A DNA stretch of 64,000 nucleotides from Sphingobacteriaceae bacterium DW12 (GCA_000783305.1 JROE01000005.1:124001-188000), one strand, 5' to 3'; shown: positions 7,957 through 17,625, counted from the stretch's first letter. Program-made: numbers and translations. Notes: generated by a model from the letters alone, not told the origin.

Positions 7957-10188
7957 ATGGGAGAACTGTCTTTAGATCAACATAATACAGCCTTTATACA
8001 AGCTGTTGCTTTTGTGAATCAAACTAATCAAAATCTTTTTTTGACAGGAAAGGCAGGGACTGGAAAGACAACATTCCTTAAATATATTCACAAGCATTCG
8101 TATAAAAAGATGGCCATTACGGCCCCTACAGGAGTTGCAGCCATGAACGCGGGGGGGACGACCCTTCATGCTCTCTTTTGGTTGCCATTTGGAGTTTTCT
8201 TGGAAGATTACGAGATGAATTGGAATGATCAAGATCATCATATTTATAATAAAAGTCGCCTGTTTAGCACTATCAAATTGACCAAGCAGCGACGTGCCAT
8301 CCTACAAGAGTTAGAGCTTCTTGTTATTGACGAGGTATCCATGGTTCGTAGTGATACGCTGGATGCTATCGACATCATCCTGAAATCGGTACGTAGAGAC
8401 CAAAGACCCTTTGGGGGTGTACAGGTCCTGTTTATCGGCGACCTCTATCAATTGCCTCCTGTTGTTAGGGATAATGAGTGGTCAGTGATGCGAGGCGCCT
8501 ACTCAAGTCCTTTTTTCTTTGATGCAAAGGTAATGCGGGAGTTTCCACCTGTAATGCTTGAACTGAGCCATATATATAGGCAGAAGGATGATGCTTTTAT
8601 CAATCTGCTGAATAACATTCGTAATAACGAAGTGTCACAGATGGATTTGGATTATCTTAATTCACACTATAAAGCGGATTTTAAACCCGCTCAGTCCGAT
8701 TCTTATATTACTTTGGCTTCGCACAATAGACTTGCTGATTCGATTAATCAGGAGCAATTGATTGCGCTGCCAGGTAAGATGTTGAATATCAAAGCGGTCA
8801 TTAAGGATGACTTTCAGTCGGGATCTTATCCTACGGATGAGACATTGACATTGAAGGAGGGGGCACAAGTTATGTTTATCAAAAACGACACTGGGGATGA
8901 CCGGAAATATTTCAATGGCAAGATAGGCACTGTAAAGGAGATAAATCTGGATAAGCAACAGATTGTTGTAACATTTCCAGATGGCTCGGATGAAGTTACC
9001 GTAAAACGAGAAACGTGGGAAAATATACGATATAACTATGATAAAGGGCAAGATGCCATTAATTCGGAGGTCATGGGGACTTTTTCGCAATATCCGCTAC
9101 GCTTGGCTTGGGCCATTACAATCCATAAAAGTCAAGGATTGACGTTTGAAAAGGCCATTATTGATGCTGGGACATCTTTTGCAGCGGGACAGGTGTATGT
9201 TGCGCTGAGTAGGTTGACAGGGTTGGAAGGACTGGTGCTTAAATCTCCCATTCCATCGCATTCTATCCGTACAGATTTTCAAGTGGTGGACTTTATGCAG
9301 CGTATTCTATCCGAAAATGAACTGCCTAAGGTATTGGAGATTTGTCAACGTAATTATTTGGGACAGATTCTGCTCAATAGCTTTAGATGGACACCATTGG
9401 TAGAAGAAACAGCCGGGCTGAGCGCATCACTAGCGGATCGGAATATCGATGATAAACCTGGAGCCGAACGTTACTTTTCTACTCTGATATCCAACCTCAA
9501 GGTGCAGGAGAAAGTAGCCCATACATTTATTAATCAGCTATATGCACTTTTAAGTGACAAGGAAAGTCTGGATTATACTAAAATATGCGAACGAACCCGC
9601 TCAGCAGTTCTGTGGTTTAAACCAAAAATGGAAACGGAACTTTTGCAAGCAACTGCGCAGCATATTGCGGACTGGAAAATAAAGAAACGGACAAAAAAAT
9701 ATGTGGATGAGCTTCAAGCGATTCACTTGGATTATAAACGTAAGCTAGAACAATTGGTTCATTGCTTGACGATTGCCGAGACTTTGATGAATGATGGTGA
9801 TGTGAGCAATGCGGTCAGCCAAATTCAAAAGTTTGAAAAATCTAAAGATGATAACGTGAAGTCGGTAACCGAAGCTGAAGATCAGAAAGGGGATAATAAA
9901 GTAGACACCAAGCAAATATCGCTGGAGATGTTCCAAGATGGTCAATCTATCGAAGAGATAGCCACTAAGCGCGGTATGGTAGCGGGTACTATTTATGGAC
10001 ATTTGATAAATTTTATCGGTGAGGGGGTTGAAGCTACTGAATTAATCGATCAGACCAAACTTGATAAAATTTTGGCGGTAATTAGGGAGCATCCTGATGC
10101 CTCTTCTTCTGAATTAAAGACCCTTCTAGGGCCTACAGTAGACTATCCTGATATTCGGATAGGACAAAAAGTTTTGAGTATAGATTAA
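7957..10188 (+). CDS. Pif1-like DNA helicase with C-terminal HTH domain
   Basis: Superfamily 1B helicase, likely unwinding DNA during replication or repair. Walker A is GKAGTGKTTF at residues 31-40, Walker B is LLVIDEVSMV, the sensor region is FIGDLYQLPPV, and the UvrD_C_2 part has AITIHKSQGLTFEKAIID. After about residue 480 come a linker, a helical region and a C-terminal helix-turn-helix (EMFQDGQSIEEIATKRGMVAGTIY). I chose the ATG at 7957, because the 22 extra residues from an upstream ATG at 7891 are hydrophobic and unlike the conserved start (LSLDQHNTAF). The length, 743 residues, is normal for this family in Bacteroidota. Confidence 0.92.
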   Translation: MGELSLDQHNTAFIQAVAFVNQTNQNLFLTGKAGTGKTTFLKYIHKHSYKKMAITAPTGVAAMNAGGTTLHALFWLPFGVFLEDYEMNWNDQDHHIYNKSRLFSTIKLTKQRRAILQELELLVIDEVSMVRSDTLDAIDIILKSVRRDQRPFGGVQVLFIGDLYQLPPVVRDNEWSVMRGAYSSPFFFDAKVMREFPPVMLELSHIYRQKDDAFINLLNNIRNNEVSQMDLDYLNSHYKADFKPAQSDSYITLASHNRLADSINQEQLIALPGKMLNIKAVIKDDFQSGSYPTDETLTLKEGAQVMFIKNDTGDDRKYFNGKIGTVKEINLDKQQIVVTFPDGSDEVTVKRETWENIRYNYDKGQDAINSEVMGTFSQYPLRLAWAITIHKSQGLTFEKAIIDAGTSFAAGQVYVALSRLTGLEGLVLKSPIPSHSIRTDFQVVDFMQRILSENELPKVLEICQRNYLGQILLNSFRWTPLVEETAGLSASLADRNIDDKPGAERYFSTLISNLKVQEKVAHTFINQLYALLSDKESLDYTKICERTRSAVLWFKPKMETELLQATAQHIADWKIKKRTKKYVDELQAIHLDYKRKLEQLVHCLTIAETLMNDGDVSNAVSQIQKFEKSKDDNVKSVTEAEDQKGDNKVDTKQISLEMFQDGQSIEEIATKRGMVAGTIYGHLINFIGEGVEATELIDQTKLDKILAVIREHPDASSSELKTLLGPTVDYPDIRIGQKVLSID

Positions 10189-10203
10189 ACAAAAATTATC
10201 GCT

Positions 10204-10211
10204 TATATTTG
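10204..10211 (+). promoter_or_regulatory. -7 element (TATATTTG) of the ATP synthase operon
   Basis: Exact TAnnTTTG match, 56 bases before the first gene of the operon, in the gap after the helicase stop. The -33 element is not obvious. Confidence 0.6.
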
Positions 10212-10266
10212 CACATGATTTTGAGACAGGGGAGAAGTACAACCCCTTTTGACTAACACATAAATT

Positions 10267-10485
10267 ATGGAAAAAAAAGGCAAAAACAATAAGTGGATGA
10301 TGTTTATTGCGATGCCTTCTCAGATGGGGATTACCATCTATCTTTTCTATCTGTTGGGTACTTGGTTGGATGAGAAATATGTGCTTTCAGGAAGTCTAGC
10401 AATGAAGGTCTGTACATTTTTTGGTGTATTTGTATCGCTCTATTATTTTATTAAACAAGCTAATCGAATAAATAAAGATGAGTAA
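10267..10485 (+). CDS. AtpZ/AtpI-like ATP synthase accessory membrane protein
   Basis: A 72-residue protein with a basic N-terminus (MEKKGKNNKW) and two membrane helices (about 12-32 and 45-62), the hairpin layout of AtpZ/AtpI proteins. The segment GTWLDEKY between the helices is typical of the 'ATPase gene 1' family. These proteins help assemble the c-ring or handle Mg2+. It is the first gene of the operon and overlaps the next by 8 bases. Symbol left open because AtpZ and AtpI are hard to separate at this length. Confidence 0.8.
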   Translation: MEKKGKNNKWMMFIAMPSQMGITIYLFYLLGTWLDEKYVLSGSLAMKVCTFFGVFVSLYYFIKQANRINKDE

Positions 10486-10870
10486 GTCTGTAGGCTATTT
10501 TATACTACTGTTGATTATTGGGACCATTCTGTTTGGAAGTCACTATTTTATTTTGAATAATCTGGATTTACAGGGAGCATGGTCAACAGGTTCATATAGT
10601 CTTTCGGGTTTATATCTCTTCGAGGGCATTGCTTCGTTGATCATGTTGATCATTATCTTAGTAGCTAATACGGTCATGCCCAAAAATATCGGATTTATTT
10701 TTTTGGGTTTGTTGACCTTGAAGATGGCTGCATCCTTTTTGTACGTGAATAAAGGGTTGAACAAGACGCCTGAAAATTTCCTTGAGTATAATTTTTTGGC
10801 GGTGTTTTTTGCATTTCTGGTCTATGACGTATTTATAACCTATAAAGTTATAAATCAAGAGAATAAATAG
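10478..10870 (+). CDS. Four-helix membrane protein of the ATP synthase operon
   Basis: A 130-residue integral membrane protein with four predicted helices (about 6-26, 48-68, 70-88, 102-122). It overlaps the AtpZ-like gene and precedes atpB, a position occupied in many Bacteroidota by an uncharacterised DUF6168-like protein; that name is from memory. In other bacteria AtpI sits here. A role in assembly of the Fo sector is inferred from position only. Confidence 0.75.
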   Translation: MSKSVGYFILLLIIGTILFGSHYFILNNLDLQGAWSTGSYSLSGLYLFEGIASLIMLIIILVANTVMPKNIGFIFLGLLTLKMAASFLYVNKGLNKTPENFLEYNFLAVFFAFLVYDVFITYKVINQENK

Positions 10871-10928
10871 AGGTTTATTAAAATAAAAAAAAGTTTCAAT
10901 TAATCGCAGAAGATGATAAATAAAATCG

Positions 10929-10936
10929 TATTTTTG
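10929..10936 (+). promoter_or_regulatory. -7 element (TATTTTTG) before atpB
   Basis: Exact TAnnTTTG match, 22 bases before the atpB ATG, within the 87-base gap after the four-helix protein gene. It could be an internal promoter that transcribes the structural atp genes separately. Confidence 0.45.
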
Positions 10937-10957
10937 CGCAAAAATTAACAAGAAAAC

Positions 10958-12040
10958 ATGCAGAGTCTTAGGAGAGCGCTTCTTATTTTTACCGTAGTAT
11001 TGTTCGGATGTAAACCGTTCTTGGCGAGTGCTAGTGATGTTACTAGCGAACCAAAATCTCAGTCTGAAGAAATCCGTGAATATATCGCCCATCACTTGGA
11101 AGATGATTATTACTTTTCTTTATTCAGCGATAAGAAAGAAGGAAAAGTTTATGGTTTTCCATTGCCAGTCATTTTGATTGACAATGGTCTTAAAGTGTTC
11201 TCTTCTGCGAGATTTGATCACGGCAACGCTGTTGTTGAAGAAGGTGGTCAATTCTACAAGCTTTTTCACAATAAAATCTATAAGACCGATGCTTCGGGTA
11301 TGTTGACAATGGATGAAAAACATCACCCAACGAATGCCAAGCCTTGGGATTTTTCAATAACAAAAAACGTTACGGGGTTATTTTTGGCTGCACTCTTGAT
11401 GTTCATTATGTTCATTGGACTGGCTAAGACCTACAGAAAAGGATCCAATAATTTGCCAAAGGGATTTTCACGTGTATTAGAGCCATTAGTACTCTACGTT
11501 CGCGACGAAATGGCTTTGCCCAATATCGGTCATCGATACAAAGAGTTCATGCCGTATTTGCTTTCTGTGTTTTTCTTGATTTTTATTCTAAACTTGTTGG
11601 GACTTACTCCACTAGGGTACAATGTTACGGGTAACATCAGTATCACATTTTGTCTCGCGGTGTTCACCTTTTTAATAACCAATTTCAAAGCTAATAAAAG
11701 TTATTGGAAGCATATTTTTTGGATGCCAGGAGTACCTGTGCCATTCAAGTTTATTCTAGCTCCGATAGAGGTTTTAGGATTGTTTACCAAGCCTTTTTCG
11801 TTGATGGTTCGTTTGTTTGCAAATATTACTGCCGGACACACGATTGTCATGGGATTGATTGCGGGAATTTACTTGCTTCAAGAGCTCTTAACATTGCCAG
11901 GTAGTATTTCGATGTCGATGTTGTTGACATTGTTTTTATTCGTATTGGAGATATTAGTAGCATTTTTACAGGCGTTCATCTTTACCATGCTTTCATCCTT
12001 GTTTATCGGGATGGCAGTTGAGGAACACCATGATCATTAA
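10958..12040 (+). CDS. atpB: ATP synthase Fo subunit a
   Basis: Proton-channel subunit of the Fo sector. At 360 residues it carries the N-terminal extension usual in Bacteroidota: a signal-like segment (about 5-24) and a roughly 100-residue polar region before the first conserved helix at about 135. The key helix is near the end, with the essential Arg in LMVRLFANITAGHTIV and the following LFVLEILVAFLQAFIFTML. It is followed by atpE after a 33-base gap. Confidence 0.96.
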   Translation: MQSLRRALLIFTVVLFGCKPFLASASDVTSEPKSQSEEIREYIAHHLEDDYYFSLFSDKKEGKVYGFPLPVILIDNGLKVFSSARFDHGNAVVEEGGQFYKLFHNKIYKTDASGMLTMDEKHHPTNAKPWDFSITKNVTGLFLAALLMFIMFIGLAKTYRKGSNNLPKGFSRVLEPLVLYVRDEMALPNIGHRYKEFMPYLLSVFFLIFILNLLGLTPLGYNVTGNISITFCLAVFTFLITNFKANKSYWKHIFWMPGVPVPFKFILAPIEVLGLFTKPFSLMVRLFANITAGHTIVMGLIAGIYLLQELLTLPGSISMSMLLTLFLFVLEILVAFLQAFIFTMLSSLFIGMAVEEHHDH

Positions 12041-12055
12041 TCAGAATTTTTTTAA

Positions 12056-12262
<207 letters not shown>

Positions 12263-12274
12263 TCACAAAACCTT

Positions 12275-12315
12275 AAAACATGATTGGTAACGGTTGGTTA
12301 CCAATCATGTTTTTT
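12275..12315 (+). terminator. Strong stem-loop with T-tract between atpE and atpF
   Basis: AAAACATGATTGGTAAC (12275-12291) pairs perfectly with GTTACCAATCATGTTTT (12297-12313) around a 5-base loop, followed by T residues. This has the form of an intrinsic terminator inside the operon. Partial read-through would leave more atpE than atpFHAG message, which suits the many copies of subunit c per enzyme; it may also protect a 3' end. Confidence 0.85.
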
Positions 12316-12363
12316 ATGAATTTTTAAAATAAAAAATATTAAACACACATATATTCTATATCA

Positions 12364-12864
12364 ATGGATAAATTATTAGATCAGTTTTCATACGGCCTGT
12401 TTTTTTGGCAGGTCATCATTCTAGTAATCGTCATTTTCTTATTGGGTAAATTTGCTTGGAAGCCTATCGTTGATGCGCTTGAAGAGCGTGAGAATGGTAT
12501 TTCCAATGCTTTGGCTGCTGCAGAGAAAGCTAAGTTGGAAATGGCTCGTTTGACCAACGAAAATGAGCAGTTGCTAAAAGAGGCTCGTGCAGAGCGTGAT
12601 TTGATTTTGAAGGAAGCAAAAGAGTTGAAGGACAAGATTGTTGCTGAGGCAAGAGAGCAAGCGCAGACTGAAGGAAAACGTTTGATTGCTCAGGCTAAAC
12701 ATGAGATTGAAAGCCAAAAAACAAAAGCATTGGCAGAGGTGAAAGCTCAGGTGTCAGAATTGTCAATCGAGATTGCCCGTAAGGTATTGAGTAGAGAATT
12801 TGAGGACCAAGGTAAGCAACAGTCTTTAGTAGCAGATTTGCTTAAAGATGTTAAGTTAAACTAA
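12364..12864 (+). CDS. atpF: ATP synthase Fo subunit b
   Basis: A 166-residue peripheral-stalk subunit. One N-terminal membrane helix (about 11-29, FFWQVIILVIVIFLLGKFAW) is followed by the conserved KPIVDALEERENGI and a long charged coiled coil rich in Ala, Glu and Lys that dimerises and reaches delta and alpha. It starts 101 bases after atpE, with the hairpin between them. Confidence 0.96.
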   Translation: MDKLLDQFSYGLFFWQVIILVIVIFLLGKFAWKPIVDALEERENGISNALAAAEKAKLEMARLTNENEQLLKEARAERDLILKEAKELKDKIVAEAREQAQTEGKRLIAQAKHEIESQKTKALAEVKAQVSELSIEIARKVLSREFEDQGKQQSLVADLLKDVKLN

Positions 12865-12896
12865 TCATTGGTCAGTCAAATCTATAATTTATAACT

Positions 12897-13442
12897 ATGT
12901 CAGTATATAAAGTAGCATCGAGATACGCAAAGTCTTTATTAGACTTGGCTCAGGAACAGGGTAAGCTGGAAGACGTAAAAGCGAATATTGAACAGTTTGT
13001 ATCGGTGGTGAAAGAAAATGCAGCCCTTCGTGCAGTATTAGCTAATCCAATCATTACATTTGAAAAGAAATATGCCATTCTTGACCAATTGTTCAAGGAT
13101 AAGTTTGATGTTTCGGTTTTGGCATTTTTTAAAATTGTGATCTACAAAGGCCGAGGTGAGATTCTTTACAGTACTGCTCAAGAGTTTTTACGTGGTTATA
13201 ACGTGATTAAAGGTGTCGTAGATGCGACAGTCATTTCTGCTTCATCATTGTCGACTGAAAATTTTGAAACCTTAAAAACACTTATCGCTAAGGAACTCGG
13301 TGCAGAGGTCATTTTGACCAATAAAGTGGATGCTTCATTGATTGGTGGATTCGTCGTTAAAGTCGGAGACAAGCAAATCGATACTAGTATTTCGCGCAAA
13401 TTAGAAGATTTAGAAAGATATTTAGCTGTTCGGGCGGTATAA
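12897..13442 (+). CDS. atpH: ATP synthase F1 subunit delta
   Basis: A 181-residue stalk protein (OSCP family) that joins the b dimer to the top of the alpha/beta hexamer. The start VASRYAKSLLDLAQEQGKL is the classic delta opening, and the C-terminal IGGFVVKVGDKQIDTSISRKLEDL is the family signature. It lies 32 bases after atpF and 53 before atpA. Confidence 0.96.
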   Translation: MSVYKVASRYAKSLLDLAQEQGKLEDVKANIEQFVSVVKENAALRAVLANPIITFEKKYAILDQLFKDKFDVSVLAFFKIVIYKGRGEILYSTAQEFLRGYNVIKGVVDATVISASSLSTENFETLKTLIAKELGAEVILTNKVDASLIGGFVVKVGDKQIDTSISRKLEDLERYLAVRAV

Positions 13443-13495
13443 GCCATCGAACTTGGAAATAAAACAAAAATAAAAAACCCCTTATAAAAATTACA

Positions 13496-15070
13496 ATGAT
13501 AGAGGTAAGACCAGATGAAGTTTCGGCAATTTTGAGAGAACAATTGTCAGGCTTTAAATCAGAAGCCGAACTCGAAGAAGTGGGTACAGTCCTAACAATA
13601 GGTGACGGTATCGCTCGGATCTACGGCTTAACTAAAGTACAGTTGGGAGAGTTAGTAGAGTTTGATAACGGATTGCAAGGTATCGTCATGAACTTGGAAG
13701 AGGACAACGTAGGTGTTGTACTTTTGGGTTCTTCTGAAAACGTAAAAGAAGGCGGTACTGTTAAACGTACTGAACGTATCGCATCCATCAAAGTGGGTGA
13801 AGGACTGTTGGGTCGTGTTGTTAATACGTTGGGTCAGCCTATCGATGGTAAGGGACCGATTGTAGGAGATACTTACGAAATGCCTATTGAGCGTAAAGCT
13901 CCAGGTGTAATTTACCGTCAACCAGTTACAGAGCCTCTACAGACAGGTATCAAAGCTATCGATGCTATGATTCCTATCGGTCGTGGACAGCGTGAGTTGG
14001 TTATCGGTGATCGTCAGACAGGTAAGACTGCTGTGTGTATCGATACTATCTTAAACCAAAAAGAATTTTATGACGCAGGTCAACCTGTATTCTGTATTTA
14101 TGTTGCTGTGGGACAAAAGAACTCTACAATTGCGAACATCGTTCGTACATTGGAGGAAAGAGGAGCGATGGCCTATACAGTGATTGTCAATGCCTCGGCT
14201 GCTGAACCTGCACCTTTGCAGTTTTATGCTCCGATGTCAGGTGCTGCAATTGGTGAATTTTTCCGTGACACCGGACGTCCAGCATTGATTGTATACGATG
14301 ATTTGTCAAAACAGGCGGTAGCTTACCGTGAGGTATCCTTATTGCTTCGTCGTCCCCCTGGTCGTGAAGCATATCCTGGAGACGTGTTTTATCTTCACTC
14401 CCGTTTATTAGAGCGTGCTGCTAAAATCAATGCTTCAGATGAAATTGCTCGTAATATGAATGACCTTCCTGAGTCTATTAAGCATTTGGTGAAAGGTGGT
14501 GGTTCATTGACAGCGCTTCCAATCATTGAGACACAAGCTGGTGATGTATCTGCCTATATCCCAACCAACGTAATTTCAATCACCGATGGTCAGATTTTCT
14601 TAGAGTCTAACTTGTTTAACGCGGGTATTCGTCCAGCAATCAACGTGGGTATCTCTGTATCCCGTGTAGGTGGTAATGCGCAGATTAAACCAATGAAGAA
14701 AGTATCTGGTACATTGAAGTTGGATCAGGCTCAGTACCGCGAGTTGGAGGCATTTTCTAAATTTGGTTCGGATTTAGATGCGGCGACTAAGGCTGTATTG
14801 GATAAAGGGGTTCGTAACGTTGAAATTTTGAAACAAGGACAGTTCTCTCCTGTATCTGTTGAGAAACAAGTTGCAATCATCTATGCAGGTACTAAAGGCC
14901 TTTTCCGTTCGGTACCGGTCGCTAAAGTGCGTCAATTTGAAGAGGATTATCTAACTCAATTGGAGCAACGTCATCCAGAAGTTTTGTCAGCACTTAAAGC
15001 TGGTAAATTCTCAGATGAATTGACTGATGTGTTGGAAAAAGTTGCTAAAGAATTAGCTTCACAATATTAA
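13496..15070 (+). CDS. atpA: ATP synthase F1 subunit alpha
   Basis: A 524-residue regulatory nucleotide-binding subunit of F1. The beta-barrel domain (about 25-95) is followed by the nucleotide-binding domain with P-loop [10 protein letters not shown] near 172, and the helical C-terminal domain. The family signature [14 protein letters not shown] is present near 380. Length is normal. The catalytic partner beta (atpD) is not in this window. Confidence 0.98.
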   Translation: MIEVRPDEVSAILREQLSGFKSEAELEEVGTVLTIGDGIARIYGLTKVQLGELVEFDNGLQGIVMNLEEDNVGVVLLGSSENVKEGGTVKRTERIASIKVGEGLLGRVVNTLGQPIDGKGPIVGDTYEMPIERKAPGVIYRQPVTEPLQTGIKAIDAMIPIGRGQRELVIGDRQTGKTAVCIDTILNQKEFYDAGQPVFCIYVAVGQKNSTIANIVRTLEERGAMAYTVIVNASAAEPAPLQFYAPMSGAAIGEFFRDTGRPALIVYDDLSKQAVAYREVSLLLRRPPGREAYPGDVFYLHSRLLERAAKINASDEIARNMNDLPESIKHLVKGGGSLTALPIIETQAGDVSAYIPTNVISITDGQIFLESNLFNAGIRPAINVGISVSRVGGNAQIKPMKKVSGTLKLDQAQYRELEAFSKFGSDLDAATKAVLDKGVRNVEILKQGQFSPVSVEKQVAIIYAGTKGLFRSVPVAKVRQFEEDYLTQLEQRHPEVLSALKAGKFSDELTDVLEKVAKELASQY

Positions 15071-15085
15071 TTAGATATGGGTATG

Positions 15086-15133
15086 GAGTATTGAGTATAG
15101 AGCAATATACTCAATACACAGTGCTCAATACTC
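15086..15133 (+). repeat. Overlapping inverted repeats between atpA and atpG
   Basis: GTATTGAGTATA (15088-15099) pairs exactly with TATACTCAATAC (15106-15117), while GAGTATTGAG (15086-15095) pairs exactly with CTCAATACTC (15124-15133). The two pairings share a left arm and exclude each other. The TACTCAATA unit looks like a dispersed palindromic repeat. Confidence 0.8.
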
Positions 15134-15149
15134 AAGTCTCAATTTAAAT

Positions 15150-16043
15150 ATGGCAAACTTAAAAGAAGTAAGAAATCGTATTGTATCGGTATCCTCCACG
15201 CAGCAGATTACCAAAGCGATGAAAATGGTATCTGCGGCTAAATTAAAGCGTGCGACAAATGCAATTATACAGCTACGTCCATATGCCAATAAATTAAGGA
15301 CGATTTTGGCTGATTTATCGGCAAGTGTTGAAGGGAACGACTCTCCGTTTACTAAAGATCGTGAACCTAATAAGGTGCTATTGGTCGTGGTATCTTCCAA
15401 TAGGGGGCTTGCTGGCGCTTTCAATGCAAATGTCATCAAGGCAACAAATAACCTAATCTCTACGAAGTATACCGATCAATTGAGAAAAGGTAATGTCAGT
15501 ATCTTAGCTATCGGTAAAAAAGGGAACGACTTTTATGCTAAACGCAATGCTTATAAGGTTGTGGCCAATCATAGTGAGTTGTTCAGTGAGCTTAATTTTG
15601 AAAATACTTCCAAGATTACAGAGTTTATCATGGATCAATTCAAAGAGGGTAACTATGACCGTGTAGAGGTAATATATAACCAATTCCGCAATGCTGCTGT
15701 TCAAATATTGACAGCAGAGCAGATTTTGCCCTTACTTCCGGCTGAAGATGCTGTTAATGCTAAAGAAGAACCAAAGGAAATTGATTACATTATTGAGCCA
15801 TCTAAGGAAAAAATAATAGAGGAATTAATTCCTAAGGCTATCAAAATCCAATTATACAAAGCTGTCTTGGATTCTCACGCTTCTGAGCATGGTGCTCGTA
15901 TGACAGCTATGGACAAAGCAACTGAGAATGCTGGTGATTTGATTAAATCATTGAAGCTGTCTTATAACCAAGCACGTCAAGCGGCCATTACCACTGAGTT
16001 GACCGAGATCGTATCGGGTGCTGCGGCACTGTCAAATGGATAA
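15150..16043 (+). CDS. atpG: ATP synthase F1 subunit gamma
   Basis: A 297-residue central-shaft subunit. The N-terminal helix (NLKEVRNRIVSVSSTQQITKAMKMVS) and the C-terminal helix (SEHGARMTAMDKATENAGDLI) that form the rotating coiled coil are both intact. Between them are the Rossmann-like part with VVVSSNRGLAGAFN and an acidic insertion around 200-225. It is the last gene of this operon and is followed by a strong terminator. Confidence 0.97.
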   Translation: MANLKEVRNRIVSVSSTQQITKAMKMVSAAKLKRATNAIIQLRPYANKLRTILADLSASVEGNDSPFTKDREPNKVLLVVVSSNRGLAGAFNANVIKATNNLISTKYTDQLRKGNVSILAIGKKGNDFYAKRNAYKVVANHSELFSELNFENTSKITEFIMDQFKEGNYDRVEVIYNQFRNAAVQILTAEQILPLLPAEDAVNAKEEPKEIDYIIEPSKEKIIEELIPKAIKIQLYKAVLDSHASEHGARMTAMDKATENAGDLIKSLKLSYNQARQAAITTELTEIVSGAAALSNG

Positions 16044-16060
16044 ATAGTATTTTTATAATA

Positions 16061-16107
16061 TAATAAAAGAGGCGGTCACTTTTAAAATTTGATCGCCTCT
16101 TTTATTA
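16061..16107. terminator. Bidirectional terminator after atpG and fabH
   Basis: A 17-base arm (16061-16077: TAATAAAAGAGGCGGTC) pairs with 16091-16107, one G-T pair apart from perfect, around a 13-base loop. It sits between the convergent atpG and fabH genes, with A and T tracts on both sides. Confidence 0.9.
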
Positions 16108-16119
16108 TTATGGTAAGAG

Positions 16120-17166
16120 TTACCACCTAATAAGTGCTGATCCCCACGTGAAGCCTGCGCCAAAAGCAGCTAGACATATCAGGTCTCCCTCTTTTATCTT
16201 GCCTTCTTCCCAAGCCTCACATAACGCGATGGGAACTGATGCTGCCGTGGTATTTCCATATTTTTGGATATTATTGAATACTTGATGATCAGCCAGTCCC
16301 AAGGATTTCTGTACAAATTGGGAGATACGGAGATTGGCTTGGTGGGGGATTAACATGTCAATGTCGCTGGTTACCAGACTGTTTTTAGCGAGTGCCTCTT
16401 GGATGACTTCCGGAAATTTTACTACAGCCTTTTTGAAAACAGCCTGACCATCCATATAGGCGGAGGTAGAGCCATCTGCAAGCATTTCTTTGGTCATGTA
16501 CAGTCCTCCAAGCTCTTGTTCTGGCCATTTTGGTGGATTATCCAACCAGATGCCTGCAGAAGCTCCTGGATAGTACATGGCCAGCTTTTCGGCATCTGCT
16601 CCGTCGGCGTGGAGATGCGTGCTTAGGATGCCCTTTCCGTGTTCTTGAGTCGGTTGTAGGACCACAGCTCCTGCACCGTCTCCAAATATAACAGATACGG
16701 AACGGCTTCGGGTAGCAAAATCCATTGCAAAGGATTGTTTTTCGGAGCCGACGACTAGAATGTTTTTATACATTCCCGTTTTGATAAATTGGTCAGCTAC
16801 AGAAAGCGCATATACAAATCCTGAGCACTGATTACGAATATCCAATGCTCCGACTTCTTTCATTCCCATCTCTCGTTGCAATAGGACACCACAACCTGGA
16901 AAATAGTAATCTGGCGAGAGGGTAGCGAAAATGATAAAATCAATATCTGTAGCAGTGGTGCCTGCACGTTCTATAGCGATTTTCGACGCCTCAATAGCCA
17001 TAGTAGTAGTAGTCTCTCCCAAGCGGTCAGCATAGCGGCGTTCTTTGATGCCGGTGCGCTCTTGGATCCATTCGTCGCTTGTATCCATGAATCGCGTGAG
17101 GTCATCATTGGTATATACATTTTTGGGGACATAATAACCGATCCCAGCTATCCTTGATTGAAACAT
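16120..17166 (-). CDS. fabH: Beta-ketoacyl-ACP synthase III
   Basis: Starts fatty-acid synthesis by condensing acetyl-CoA (or a branched acyl-CoA) with malonyl-ACP. The thiolase-fold triad is visible: Cys114 in RNQCSGFVYAL, His in IPHQANLRI and Asn in YGNTTAAS. I chose the ATG at 17166 (MFQSRIAGIGYYVPKN), giving 348 residues. An upstream ATG at 17208 would add 14 residues with no family match. The gene is not beside plsX or rpmF here. It diverges from clpS, and the two starts are only 70 bases apart. Confidence 0.95.
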   Translation of the reverse strand: MFQSRIAGIGYYVPKNVYTNDDLTRFMDTSDEWIQERTGIKERRYADRLGETTTTMAIEASKIAIERAGTTATDIDFIIFATLSPDYYFPGCGVLLQREMGMKEVGALDIRNQCSGFVYALSVADQFIKTGMYKNILVVGSEKQSFAMDFATRSRSVSVIFGDGAGAVVLQPTQEHGKGILSTHLHADGADAEKLAMYYPGASAGIWLDNPPKWPEQELGGLYMTKEMLADGSTSAYMDGQAVFKKAVVKFPEVIQEALAKNSLVTSDIDMLIPHQANLRISQFVQKSLGLADHQVFNNIQKYGNTTAASVPIALCEAWEEGKIKEGDLICLAAFGAGFTWGSALIRW

Positions 17167-17223
17167 ATCTCTTATCTCGTTAATTTTCAGAACTTCAAAA
17201 TTACACATTTTTTGAAAATTAAT

Positions 17224-17231
17224 TACTTTTG
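17224..17231 (+). promoter_or_regulatory. -7 element (TACTTTTG) directly before clpS
   Basis: Exact TAnnTTTG match ending 4 bases before the clpS ATG. The transcript would start at or next to the ATG, so translation would be leaderless. No convincing -33 element. Confidence 0.5.
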
Positions 17232-17235
17232 TGCT

Positions 17236-17517
17236 ATGAGTGTAGAGACAGAACAGGAAACCTATTCATTAGAGGAAATCTTAGCAGCCGTCAAAAGTTC
17301 AAATCGGTTGATTCTTTGGAACGATGAGATTAATACATTTGAGCATGTAATCACGTGCTTGATGAAGCATCTGCAGTATACGGAGGGACAGGCCGAACAA
17401 ATCGCTTGGAAAGTACATACAGCTGGTAAATGTCCGGTGTTGGAAGGGTCATATACAGAAATGGAGATATACCGTAAGATATTGAAATCCGAAGGTTTGA
17501 CCGTGTCTGTGGAGTGA
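17236..17517 (+). CDS. clpS: ATP-dependent Clp protease adaptor ClpS
   Basis: A 93-residue adaptor that delivers N-degron substrates to ClpAP or ClpCP. The family core is clear: LILWNDEINTFEHVITCLMKHL, then GQAEQIAWKVHTAGKCPVLEGSY, with the conserved Asn-Asp, His and Gly-residue pattern around the N-degron pocket. I chose the ATG at 17236; an upstream ATG at 17158 would lie inside the divergent fabH coding start and adds residues unlike the family. No clpA lies next to it. Confidence 0.92.
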   Translation: MSVETEQETYSLEEILAAVKSSNRLILWNDEINTFEHVITCLMKHLQYTEGQAEQIAWKVHTAGKCPVLEGSYTEMEIYRKILKSEGLTVSVE

Positions 17518-17625
17518 TAGTCAAAACTGTTGAATAGATTGATTTCTTCGTAATAATGCGGTTACGTGTTACTTATTGCAAGTGAAAAGAAGCATTTTTG
17601 CTTTTCCATTTGTAAATAATACACT

